DNA of 8,619 nucleotides from CAYTNY01 sp964439215 (GCA_964439215.1 CAYTNY010000090.1:1-8619), one strand, 5' to 3'; counted from the stretch's first letter, positions 1 to 6,409 are shown. The notes: generated from the letters alone by a model not told the origin. Made by a program: numbers and translations.

Positions 1-279
1 AACACTGTATGATATAATTTGACGATTAAACAGGAAATGGGCTGTATTTTGATATAATTCCAGATGTTTCAGGTGTTGCAATTCATTTTACATTTCAGCT
101 CAGGTATTTTTCCGGCTGTTTTTTTCAGCCTTATTGGATATTCGCATGTTTTGTCTGCGCGGAATGCGTTTCAGGAACCGTCCATCACTTTTTCTTCCTT
201 TGTGTTTAAAGTGTCCGGGCATAACCCTGCTGCTCCGGATGCCCTGCGGAACAAGTCTGCCGGCGCATATATCTGATCT
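1..279. other. Region after coaX with no convincing gene
   Basis: No gene is supported here. A 70-codon plus-strand frame at 64-276 has no ribosome site and no family resemblance. On the minus strand a 40-codon frame (222 to 100) encodes a very basic peptide starting MPGHFKHKGRK; its ribosome site is poor. Two weak inverted repeats are present: GGGCAT/ATGCCC at 217-222 and 239-244 with a 16-nt loop, and GGCTG/CAGCC at 114-118 and 126-130 around a T7 (plus-strand) loop. Neither is followed by a clear U tract in the direction of coaX transcription. TGATATAATT occurs twice, at 10-19 and 50-59. Confidence 0.5.
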
Positions 280-1059
280 TTATTTTATATTAAGACCGTA
301 AATTACTTTAAAACCCTTCAGGGTAAAATCCCTGTCCTCGGAAATATCTTTTTCCCTGATCTTTCCCAGGATACATTTGTTCATCTGCCCGCCGGTAAAT
401 ATAAGCTTTACTTTTTTTAAATCCAGTTCTTTTTTTATACCGGAAATAATATAATTTACCGCGCCTATTGTGCCGTTAAGCATTCCCGACTGTATGCTGC
501 TTTCCGTGGTGTTCCCCACGATCTTTTTCGGATACTTCATTTCTATCTGCGGCAGTTTTGCGGCTTTCACGGACAGGCTGTGAAGGGACATATTTATACC
601 CGGAATTATCACTCCCCCAAGATAACTGCCGTTGCCTTTTATGACATCAAAATTTATGGTTGTTCCGAAATCCACGACTATAATATCTTTTCCGGCGTAA
701 TACCGGCAGGCAGCCGCCGCGTTTGCCAGACGGTCGTCCCCCACTTCATTTTTGTTTTTATACCTGTTCCTGAAATTTATTTTTGTTTTTTCATTTATCA
801 GAACAGGCTCTTTTTTGAAATATTTTCTGAACATTGAGACAAAATATCCGGTTATTGCCGGAACAACAGAACCTATTATTCCTCCTGTAATATCTTTTAC
901 GTCAATATCATTTTCCGCGAGAAGAGCCTTGATGTGGGTGAAATACTGGTCTTCGGTATAGCCGATATTGGTTTTCAGACGAAAATCAAATAAAATCTTT
1001 TCCCCTTCAAATACACCTATGGTTATATTTGTGTTTCCTACATCAAATATGATGACCAT
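280..1059 (-). CDS. coaX: Type III pantothenate kinase
   Basis: CoaX phosphorylates pantothenate with ATP, the first step of coenzyme A synthesis, in the cytoplasm. It belongs to the ASKHA fold and usually needs a monovalent cation such as potassium. Length (259 aa) is normal. Motifs: phosphate-binding DVGNTN (6-11); GSVVPAIT (63-70); VGDDRLANAAAA (106-117) with the catalytic aspartate of the G-x-D-R motif at D109; DFGTTINFDVI (130-140), the second phosphate motif; YLGGVIIPGI; the late NTTESSIQSGMLNGTIG segment; and FTGGQ near the C-terminus. The second phosphate motif departs from the common GTATT(F/Y)D by having TIN in place of ATT. The start overlaps nothing and has GGA 6 nt upstream inside fixX. 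It is the last gene of the five-gene run, and no strong terminator follows. Confidence 0.95.
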   Translation of the reverse strand: MVIIFDVGNTNITIGVFEGEKILFDFRLKTNIGYTEDQYFTHIKALLAENDIDVKDITGGIIGSVVPAITGYFVSMFRKYFKKEPVLINEKTKINFRNRYKNKNEVGDDRLANAAAACRYYAGKDIIVVDFGTTINFDVIKGNGSYLGGVIIPGINMSLHSLSVKAAKLPQIEMKYPKKIVGNTTESSIQSGMLNGTIGAVNYIISGIKKELDLKKVKLIFTGGQMNKCILGKIREKDISEDRDFTLKGFKVIYGLNIK

Positions 1060-1062
1060 TTA

Positions 1063-1356
1063 TCATCCGTACCTGTAAACCACACCGTGTCCGCCCTGAG
1101 GATACTCCCATTCAACTTCGTCGGGCGCCGCAACCCTGCACGTTCCGCATTCCAGGCAGTTTTCGAAGGATACAACCACTTCATCGTTTTCATTCAGAGT
1201 ATAAACTTTTGCGGGGCATATAAACAGCAGATCATCAACCAGTTTTTTTGCTTTTTTGCCTTTTTTATATTCCTCTTTTATCTTCAAATGTGTTTTTTCA
1301 TAAAGAACAAATTTATCAAGCCCCAGCTTGTCTTCCATTGTTTTAAAACGGCTCAT
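1063..1356 (-). CDS. fixX: FixX ferredoxin-like protein
   Basis: FixX is the small iron-sulfur partner of FixC, equal to the C-terminal ferredoxin domain of eukaryotic ETF-QO. The 97-residue product has C47 in CPAKVY and C67, C70 and C73 in CLECGTC, the four ligands of one [4Fe-4S] cluster, followed by the family ending VEWEYPQGGHGVVYRYG. The N-terminal half is lysine-rich (KKGKKAKK, 31-38). The residue run after CGTC is RVAAPDE with no fifth cysteine; E. coli FixX likewise uses only four, so nothing is missing. It starts on the fixC stop (ATGA overlap) and ends 3 nt before coaX; its last codons supply GGA 6 nt ahead of the coaX ATG. Confidence 0.94.
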   Translation of the reverse strand: MSRFKTMEDKLGLDKFVLYEKTHLKIKEEYKKGKKAKKLVDDLLFICPAKVYTLNENDEVVVSFENCLECGTCRVAAPDEVEWEYPQGGHGVVYRYG

Positions 1357-2660
1357 AGTATAACCCTCCTCATATTAAGTCCTGTTTTCGCGAGTTCCCA
1401 CAGGGAAGTCTGTTTCATCATTTTTTTATACAAACGTTTCTGCTTCGCCCCTTTCGGCTCGCCGTCAACAGTAAACAGTTCGCTTACAAGCTCCTCCATC
1501 ATAACCGGATATTTTTCAAATATCTGCGGAGTCTTTTCAAGGGTTTTCCCGAGTTTTTTAAATTTTTTCATGTCTTTCATGGCAAAGCTTTCTGAAACTT
1601 TCTGCTCATACAGAGAAAGCGCCTCTTTTGAATAATCGCCTTTTTGCTTCAGCGCCGCAACCGTTTCTCCCGCAAGTTTTCCGGTTTCCATAGCCAGGTT
1701 GGTTCCCTCATGGAACAATGATGCATTAACGAACCCCGCGGCATCGCCGGCAGCAAGAACTCTGTCTCCCGTAAGTTTTGAAAGTCCGTAAAATCCTCCG
1801 TCCGGTATTAAATGCGCCGAATATTCTTTCTGTTCTCCGCCTCTTATCAAAGGCGCCACGCACGGATGGTCCTTGAAATTTTCCAGTACATCGTTCGGAT
1901 TCAGTTTTTTCTCAAGCATTGAATGTATTGTACCGCCCACGCCTACTGAAACCGTATTTTTATTCGTATATATAAAACCCGAACCGATCGCTCCCAGCGC
2001 CGCATATCCAAAATATTCATACGCCGCGCCTTCATTTCCGGTCAGTCCAAAACGGTCCTCAATTTTTTCCGCCGGAATCTCAAGAACTTCCTTCACCGAT
2101 ACTATGGTTGTTTCTTTGCTGAGTTCCGAATGCATCCCGAGTTTTTTCGCAAGAAGGGAATTCACCCCGTCCGCAAGCACCACACAGTCCCCGTATATGT
2201 CCCCGTCTTCCAGCCTTGCTTTTACGCCGGCTATTTTTCCGTCTTTCATTATAAAATCATCCACTGCCGCGCCTGTTATTATCATTGCTCCGGCTTCTTC
2301 GGTTTTTTCCGCCATCCAGGCGTCAAAACCGGCCCTTAAAACAGTAAAGCTGTTATTTTCCCCCTCATTCTTCATTTTATTGAACCTGAAATCCCCGCCT
2401 ACTTCGCCTTCAGGCGTCAGCAGGGAAAACCTTCTTTTTGAAACAATCCTCTCAACCGGTGCACTGTCCATAAAATCCGGCATTATTTCTCTGAGCACAT
2501 TCGTAAAAAAGATCCCGCCAAAAACATTCTTGGAGCCGCAGGTCTCTCCTCTTTCCAAAACTATTACTTCAAGGCCTGCTTTGGCCATAACATAAGCCGC
2601 TGTAAGCCCTGCGGGGCCCCCGCCCACAACAATAGCGTCAAACTTTTCTTCTTCACTCAT
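1353..2660 (-). CDS. fixC: FixC-like electron transfer flavoprotein-quinone oxidoreductase
   Basis: FixC is an FAD flavoprotein of the ETF-quinone oxidoreductase family. It takes electrons from an electron-transfer flavoprotein (EtfAB/FixAB) and, with FixX, passes them to quinone at the membrane. Features seen in the 435-residue product: the N-terminal dinucleotide fold VVGGGPAGLTAA (11-22) with acidic E36 after the second strand; LADGVNS (162-168); the second FAD motif GDRVLAAGDAAGF (298-310); and a basic C-terminal tail as in other FixC proteins. There is no FeS domain in this chain; the next gene supplies it. The start is set by a good ribosome site overlapping the dnaJ stop. fixA and fixB are not in the window, so its ETF partner must be encoded elsewhere. 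A role in fatty-acid or carnitine-type oxidation, or in bifurcating electron flow to ferredoxin, cannot be separated from this sequence. Confidence 0.92.
   Translation of the reverse strand: MSEEEKFDAIVVGGGPAGLTAAYVMAKAGLEVIVLERGETCGSKNVFGGIFFTNVLREIMPDFMDSAPVERIVSKRRFSLLTPEGEVGGDFRFNKMKNEGENNSFTVLRAGFDAWMAEKTEEAGAMIITGAAVDDFIMKDGKIAGVKARLEDGDIYGDCVVLADGVNSLLAKKLGMHSELSKETTIVSVKEVLEIPAEKIEDRFGLTGNEGAAYEYFGYAALGAIGSGFIYTNKNTVSVGVGGTIHSMLEKKLNPNDVLENFKDHPCVAPLIRGGEQKEYSAHLIPDGGFYGLSKLTGDRVLAAGDAAGFVNASLFHEGTNLAMETGKLAGETVAALKQKGDYSKEALSLYEQKVSESFAMKDMKKFKKLGKTLEKTPQIFEKYPVMMEELVSELFTVDGEPKGAKQKRLYKKMMKQTSLWELAKTGLNMRRVIL
1364..1370 (-). promoter_or_regulatory. fixX: Strong ribosome binding site of fixX
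   Basis: AGGAGGG, close to the full anti-16S complement, lies 7 nt before the fixX ATG (1356) inside the last codons of fixC. It is the strongest ribosome site seen in the window. Confidence 0.75.
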
Positions 2661-2666
2661 AATATT

Positions 2667-2673
2667 TCACCTC
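2667..2673 (-). promoter_or_regulatory. fixC: Ribosome binding site of fixC inside the end of dnaJ
   Basis: GAGGTGA lies 6 nt before the fixC ATG (2660) and includes the dnaJ stop codon TGA. Termination on dnaJ and initiation on fixC therefore share the same bases, which supports co-translation. Confidence 0.75.
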
Positions 2674-3800
2674 TTTGTTATATAAGCGTTTATTTTCTTC
2701 AGATTCTTTTTTGTCTGCGGATAATTATCTTCTTTTTCAAGTGTTTTAATATTCTTATAGGCTTCTTTCAGTTTGGAGCTTATCTTCTCGGGCGTTTCAA
2801 TATTTATCACGACATTCATATCGCCCTTTCCGAAACTATTCAGCCTTTTAAAGCCTTTGCCTTTAAGGTTTATGATATCATTTGGCTGCAGCCCCGAAGG
2901 AATTTTCACTGTTTCAGGCCCGTAAATAGTGGGAACCGTGACTTTGCCGCCTAAAACCGCATCTGTCGCTGTTATGGGATATTCCATAACTATATCATCG
3001 CCTTCTCTTTTGAATATCTCATGGGGCCTGACGCCTATGACAACATAAAGGTCACCGCTGGCTCCGCCTTTAAGCCCTGTATGCCCTTCTCCCGCCAGTT
3101 TAAGATACGATCCGTTTGAAACACCCGCCGGGATATTAACCTCTATTTTTCTTCTTTTCATTTTTACTTTTTTACCGCCGCAGTCCGCACAGGGCGCCTC
3201 TGCCACACTGCCCTCACCCGCACAGGCCGGACAGGTCCTTACCATGGAAAAAAAACCACTGGACTGCCGGACCTTGCCCTTACCGCCGCATGAAGCGCAT
3301 GTTTTTTTTGAGGTCCCGGGCTTTATGCCTTCGCCGCCGCAGGTGTCGCATACTTCTTTTCTGGATATTTCAATTTTCTTTTTTATATCAAATCCGGCAT
3401 CCTCAAAATTTATTTCAATATCGTGCCGTATATCGCCGCCGTGCGCGGCACGCTGCGCGCTTCCGGCGCGCTGCCCTCCAAATCCAAAAAAATCCCCGAA
3501 TAAATCAGAGAAAATATCCTCAAACCCAAAAGAGCCTTCAAATCCTCCGAAACCGCCTCCGCCGGCGCCTGCTCCTTTAAGTCCGTCAAAACCATAGGCG
3601 TCATACCGCTGTCTCTGCGCCGGATCGCTCAGTATTTTATAGGCTGAACCTATTTCTTTAAATCTCTCCTCTGCCTCATCCTTATCGCCGTCAAAAACAT
3701 CAGGATGATATTTTTTAGCGAGGTTTCTGAAAGCGGATTTAAGTTCCTGGGAAGAAGCGTTCCTGGATACACCAAGAACTTCATACAGATCCTTATTCAT
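2667..3800 (-). CDS. dnaJ: Chaperone protein DnaJ (Hsp40, type I)
   Basis: DnaJ delivers unfolded clients to DnaK and stimulates its ATPase. All domains of a full-length type I protein (377 aa) are seen: J-domain (about 4-70) with the essential HPD at 32-34; Gly/Phe-rich linker (about 76-122); the zinc-binding domain with four CxxC pairs (C151/C154, C168/C171, C190/C193, C204/C207); and two C-terminal beta domains with the dimerisation tail. Three zinc repeats fit CxxCxGxG exactly. The fourth reads CADCGGKK, where the last glycine is a lysine; all eight cysteines remain, so zinc binding should hold. Between J-domain and zinc domain a further FSDLFGDFFGFGG stretch matches the usual DIF motif region. 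It overlaps grpE by 4 nt, and its final codons carry the ribosome site of fixC. Confidence 0.97.
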   Translation of the reverse strand: MNKDLYEVLGVSRNASSQELKSAFRNLAKKYHPDVFDGDKDEAEERFKEIGSAYKILSDPAQRQRYDAYGFDGLKGAGAGGGGFGGFEGSFGFEDIFSDLFGDFFGFGGQRAGSAQRAAHGGDIRHDIEINFEDAGFDIKKKIEISRKEVCDTCGGEGIKPGTSKKTCASCGGKGKVRQSSGFFSMVRTCPACAGEGSVAEAPCADCGGKKVKMKRRKIEVNIPAGVSNGSYLKLAGEGHTGLKGGASGDLYVVIGVRPHEIFKREGDDIVMEYPITATDAVLGGKVTVPTIYGPETVKIPSGLQPNDIINLKGKGFKRLNSFGKGDMNVVINIETPEKISSKLKEAYKNIKTLEKEDNYPQTKKNLKKINAYITKR

Positions 3801-4408
3801 TGCGGCTCACTTTCTTTTTTCGCCGCGACTTTAACCATGGCGGGCCGTATAAGCGTTCCGTCTATTTCATAACCTTTCTGATAAACTTCAGTGATTTCTC
3901 CTTCTTTTTTACCGCTCTGGTATTCTTTATGCATCACATGATGCGTCATCGGGTCAAAAACACCTTTTGTCTTTATTTCCTTGACTCCCATTTTTGAAAA
4001 TACCCCTTCAAACTGCTTAAGCACCATTTTAACGCCGTCTTTTATGGTCTTAATATCATCGGTTTTTTTCGAGGCATTAAGGGCCCGTTCAAGATTATCC
4101 ATAATAGGAATAAATTCCCTTACATATTCCCCTTTCAGAAATTTCACAATATCATCCCTGTCTTTTGCCGCTCTTTTTCTGGCGTTGTCAGCCTCGGCAA
4201 GCGCCCTCATATACTTATCAGTCATATCTTTCAGCTGTTCGTTTTTTTCTTCCAGCAGTTCTTCCGGGCTTTTTTCTTTTTCCTCTGTTTCTTCGCTGTT
4301 TTCTTCTTTTTCCGGTTCTTCCGGATCGTTCATTTCCCCGTTATCCCGCATTTTTTCATCGTCTAAAACCTCTTCATCCTCAGCTATATTCCTTTTTTCC
4401 TCTTTCAT
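3797..4408 (-). CDS. grpE: Nucleotide exchange factor GrpE (DnaK co-chaperone)
   Basis: GrpE releases ADP from DnaK in the cytoplasmic Hsp70 cycle. The 203-residue product has the family layout: a very acidic, disordered N-terminus (1-55), a long coiled-coil helix (about 48-90, with DKYMRALAEADNARKRAAKD), the four-helix bundle (IPIMDNLERALNAS, 100-113), and the beta-wing signature running from FDPMTHHVM (151-159) to QKGYEIDGTLIRPAMVKVA (177-195). Length is usual for bacterial GrpE. It is the first gene of a five-gene run and its stop overlaps the dnaJ start by 4 nt (ATGA). dnaK, which normally sits between or beside these two genes, is absent and must be elsewhere. An upstream in-frame ATG at 4420 would add four residues. 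Confidence 0.96.
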   Translation of the reverse strand: MKEEKRNIAEDEEVLDDEKMRDNGEMNDPEEPEKEENSEETEEKEKSPEELLEEKNEQLKDMTDKYMRALAEADNARKRAAKDRDDIVKFLKGEYVREFIPIMDNLERALNASKKTDDIKTIKDGVKMVLKQFEGVFSKMGVKEIKTKGVFDPMTHHVMHKEYQSGKKEGEITEVYQKGYEIDGTLIRPAMVKVAAKKESEPQ

Positions 4409-4412
4409 ATTA

Positions 4413-4418
4413 CACCTC
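4413..4418 (-). promoter_or_regulatory. grpE: Ribosome binding site that decides the grpE start
   Basis: GAGGTG sits 4 nt before the ATG at 4408, with its GAGG core 6 nt away. An in-frame ATG at 4420 overlaps this site itself and has no ribosome site of its own, so 4408 is the better start. Confidence 0.7.
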
Positions 4419-4475
4419 ATATAATAATAAATTCATACCTGTAATATTCCTGTTTTTTATATTAAGGAAGTTTTT

Positions 4476-4489
4476 ACAGGTTTACCTGT
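4476..4489. repeat. Perfect palindrome in the grpE leader
   Basis: ACAGGT TT ACCTGT is a 6-bp inverted repeat with a 2-nt centre, just downstream of the predicted start of transcription. ACAGGT recurs on the minus strand at 4442-4437 and ACAGG at 4453-4449. It could be a repressor operator or a short RNA hairpin (ACAGG UAAA CCUGU). Function is unknown. Confidence 0.45.
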
Positions 4490-4501
4490 CTGTTAATATA
4501 T

Positions 4502-4530
4502 AAATTAGCAGTAAAAACACCGGGTGTCAA
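4502..4530 (-). promoter_or_regulatory. Sigma70-type promoter for the grpE-dnaJ-fixC-fixX-coaX operon
   Basis: On the minus strand a consensus -35 TTGACA (4530-4525) is followed after 17 nt by TAATTT (4507-4502), with TGC just before it as an extended -10. Expected transcription start is near 4495, giving a leader of about 87 nt before the grpE start. The layout matches the promoter at 6431-6459. No CIRCE element (HrcA operator) and no obvious sigma32-type promoter is seen, although these are heat-shock genes. Confidence 0.7.
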
Positions 4531-4565
4531 GATGTAATGCGCAGGTATTTCAGTTCAAAATTCAT

Positions 4566-4579
4566 GCCGGCTGCCCGGC
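4566..4579 (-). terminator. Candidate terminator hairpin after the ZIP gene
   Basis: GCCGG and CCGGC form a perfect 5-bp GC-only stem around a 4-nt loop, about 30 nt after the ZIP stop. On the minus strand it is followed by ATGAATTTT rather than a clean U tract, so it is a weak intrinsic terminator at best. It is the only stable hairpin between this gene and the grpE promoter. Confidence 0.4.
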
Positions 4580-4609
4580 GGTTCCCAAAACTCAAAACTC
4601 AATTCTCTC

Positions 4610-5464
4610 TCAGAAAAAGTGCTCCATAATATCCAGGCCGAGCGCCATTATTATCATCCCCGTGATGACACCGGTAATGGCTGTGTGTTCTTTTCCGTAT
4701 TTTTTTGCGGCAGGCAGAAGTTCATCTATTGAAATATATATCATTATTCCGGCAATACCCGCGAATATTATCCCGAAAATCATATCATTTATAAACGGCC
4801 TTAAAATGAGCCATCCTATTATTGCTCCCGCAGGTTCAACAAGGCCTGACAGCAGGGCGTACATAAAAGCCTTCATTCTGTCGCCTGTTGCGTAAAATAT
4901 AGGCACTGAAATAGCTATGCCTTCAGGTATATTATGAAGAGCAATTGCCGCTGCAATGGTTATTCCCAGAACAGGATCCGAAAGCGCGGCGGTAAAGGTA
5001 GCAAAGCCTTCCGGGAAATTATGTATGGCGATCGCAAATGCCGTAAATATTCCGGCTCTGGCCAGATTTGAATCATTAATTTCTTTTATATCCGCCCTGT
5101 CTGAATTTTTTTTGTGCAGTACATTTATATCATGTTCTGTTCTTGTTTCATGAGGGTTCAGATTTTCAGGCACCATTCTGTCTATTAATGCCGTAAATAG
5201 CATTCCGCCCGCAAAAGCGGCAAGCCTTATAAAATCCGCGGTTAACCCGGCCGTGCTCAGGGATATTGATTCCAGTGAATACGGCAGTATCTCCATAAAG
5301 GAAACATATATCATAACTCCCGCTGAAAAGCCAAGTCCGAAAGACAGCAGCGCCGGACTTCTTCTGTCCGCGAAAAACGCTATAACCGCGCCGAAGCCCG
5401 TTGCGAGGCCTGCGCCTAAAGTAAGAAGAAAAGCATTAAGAAAATTCCCGTCAAATCCTTCCAC
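4610..5464 (-). CDS. zupT: ZIP-family divalent metal transporter (ZupT-like)
   Basis: This 284-residue inner-membrane protein should import zinc and perhaps other divalent metals such as iron or manganese. It resembles E. coli ZupT along its length: an N-terminal LNAFLLTLGAGLATGFGA helix, GFSAGVMIYVSFMEILP (45-61), then the two metal-site signatures HNFPEG (148-153, TM4) and HNIPEG (177-182, TM5), SGLVEPAGA (206-214) and a C-terminal SIDELLPAAKKYG. Eight membrane segments can be placed (about 8-30, 35-60, 78-97, 135-160, 165-190, 198-222, 226-250, 262-282). The TM3-TM4 loop (98-134) is charged and holds three histidines, as variable ZIP loops often do. It starts with GTG, 14 nt inside the upstream gene. 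An AAGG about 9 nt upstream is a fair ribosome site, and the next in-frame Met (51) is inside TM2, so GTG is the likely start. No Zur-like site was recognised. Confidence 0.93.
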   Translation of the reverse strand: MEGFDGNFLNAFLLTLGAGLATGFGAVIAFFADRRSPALLSFGLGFSAGVMIYVSFMEILPYSLESISLSTAGLTADFIRLAAFAGGMLFTALIDRMVPENLNPHETRTEHDINVLHKKNSDRADIKEINDSNLARAGIFTAFAIAIHNFPEGFATFTAALSDPVLGITIAAAIALHNIPEGIAISVPIFYATGDRMKAFMYALLSGLVEPAGAIIGWLILRPFINDMIFGIIFAGIAGIMIYISIDELLPAAKKYGKEHTAITGVITGMIIMALGLDIMEHFF

Positions 5465-6398
5465 TGAAGATTACCTTTTCTTTGGCTATATACCGGTCAT
5501 ACAGAGCCAGCACAATATTCGCCGCCAGAATAACCGATAATCCGGAGGCTCCCATGAGCCCTACCATTATATCGCTCCCCCCCGAAATAAACATTATCGC
5601 GGCGCCCGCCGAAGCATTAATAGAACCATGCATCACCGCCGCATAAAACACAGAACCTGTTTTTTCCGCTATATATACCAAAAGCGGACTGTAAAGAACA
5701 CAGAACAATATCATCATAACAACTCCGGCCGCGGGATGTTCGGGATAATTATATCCCTGGATCACAACCGGGAAATGCCATATTCCCCAAACCGCGCCTA
5801 TGATCAGGGATTTTTTATAAAACCCGGACTTTTCAAGATTTTTAAGAAGAAAACCTCTCCATCCCGCTTCTTCGCCCAGAGCAAAAAGCGCGTTTATGGT
5901 AAGCGCCGCAGCAATCATCTGGAAAATGCCCGCGGCAAACAAAACAAGCCCCATATCTTTTGTCTGTTCCTTCATAAGTTCTATCTGCTCAGGCTGCATA
6001 GTATCCGCGAAACGTTCAAACATACCGCTCATATCCGGGGTAAACGAAACACCCGGCATAAGCAGAGCCGGAAGTATGGACGCGTATGATACAGCGATAG
6101 GGATAAACAGGGCCGCTATAAGCCAATAGCTCCATTTAAACCTGAATCCTATATCGGCTAATTTTTCTTTATATACCAGTTTCTGAAGCACAAAGGCGGT
6201 AATAAAAGGAATTATCATATAAATACTCATGAAAACAAGCGCTAAATTTACCGCGCATATTGTGCCTCCGTCCACGGGCGCCTGTATCAGGCAGATATTT
6301 CCCATTTCTTTCAGCGGAATAAAAAAATAAACAGCAGAATACAGCATTGATACGGCCATAACACAAACCACATACATAAGAGCCCTGTTTTTTATCAT
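5451..6398 (-). CDS. CPBP (Abi/CAAX-like) family intramembrane metalloprotease
   Basis: This is a 315-residue polytopic membrane protein of the CPBP/Abi family (Rce1-like glutamic intramembrane proteases). The family motifs are all present: motif 1 is GEEAGWRG with E176, E177 and R181; motif 2 is WGIWHFP with H208; motif 3 is VMHGSIN with H257 and N261. Hydrophobic segments are seen near residues 6-28, 46-72, 90-115, 148-175, 195-212, 224-246, 252-272 and 277-300. A hydrophilic loop (about 118-147) separates the N-terminal helices from the catalytic core. The substrate cannot be told; bacterial members act in peptide maturation, bacteriocin immunity or unknown roles. It has its own promoter and ribosome site, and its last 14 nt overlap the next gene, a metal transporter. 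No bacteriocin or radical-SAM peptide genes lie nearby, so an immunity role has no support here. Confidence 0.9.
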   Translation of the reverse strand: MIKNRALMYVVCVMAVSMLYSAVYFFIPLKEMGNICLIQAPVDGGTICAVNLALVFMSIYMIIPFITAFVLQKLVYKEKLADIGFRFKWSYWLIAALFIPIAVSYASILPALLMPGVSFTPDMSGMFERFADTMQPEQIELMKEQTKDMGLVLFAAGIFQMIAAALTINALFALGEEAGWRGFLLKNLEKSGFYKKSLIIGAVWGIWHFPVVIQGYNYPEHPAAGVVMMILFCVLYSPLLVYIAEKTGSVFYAAVMHGSINASAGAAIMFISGGSDIMVGLMGASGLSVILAANIVLALYDRYIAKEKVIFSGRI

Positions 6399-6404
6399 GA
6401 AAAT

Positions 6405-6409
6405 CTCCC
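6405..6409 (-). promoter_or_regulatory. Ribosome binding site of the CPBP protease gene
   Basis: GGGAG lies 6 nt before the ATG at 6398 and supports that start. Confidence 0.7.

Noticed and set aside
64..276. 70-codon plus-strand frame at the left edge
   Set aside because: No ribosome site before the ATG, no recognisable domain, and the opposite direction to every other gene.
1087..1635. Plus-strand open frame of 182 codons across fixX and the end of fixC
   Set aside because: Phe- and Cys-rich translation typical of the complement of Lys-rich coding sequence; opposite two well-supported genes.
1873..2595. Plus-strand open frame of 240 codons opposite fixC
   Set aside because: It lies wholly antisense to a clear FixC with all its FAD motifs, is rich in Ser/Pro as expected from a shadow frame, and has no ribosome site.
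3981..4503. Plus-strand Ser/Phe-rich frames opposite grpE
   Set aside because: The low complexity comes from the complement of the Glu/Lys-rich GrpE N-terminus.
4505..4530. Possible CIRCE (HrcA) element before grpE, starting at TTAGCA
   Set aside because: Only the first six bases fit; the second arm GAGTGCTAA is absent.
5628..6089. Plus-strand open frame of 153 codons opposite the CPBP gene
   Set aside because: Antisense to an intact protease with all motifs; no family resemblance.
5451..6398. Bacteriocin or abortive-infection (Abi) immunity system around the CPBP protease
   Set aside because: No small peptide, ABC exporter, toxin or phage-related gene lies nearby; the partner is a metal transporter.
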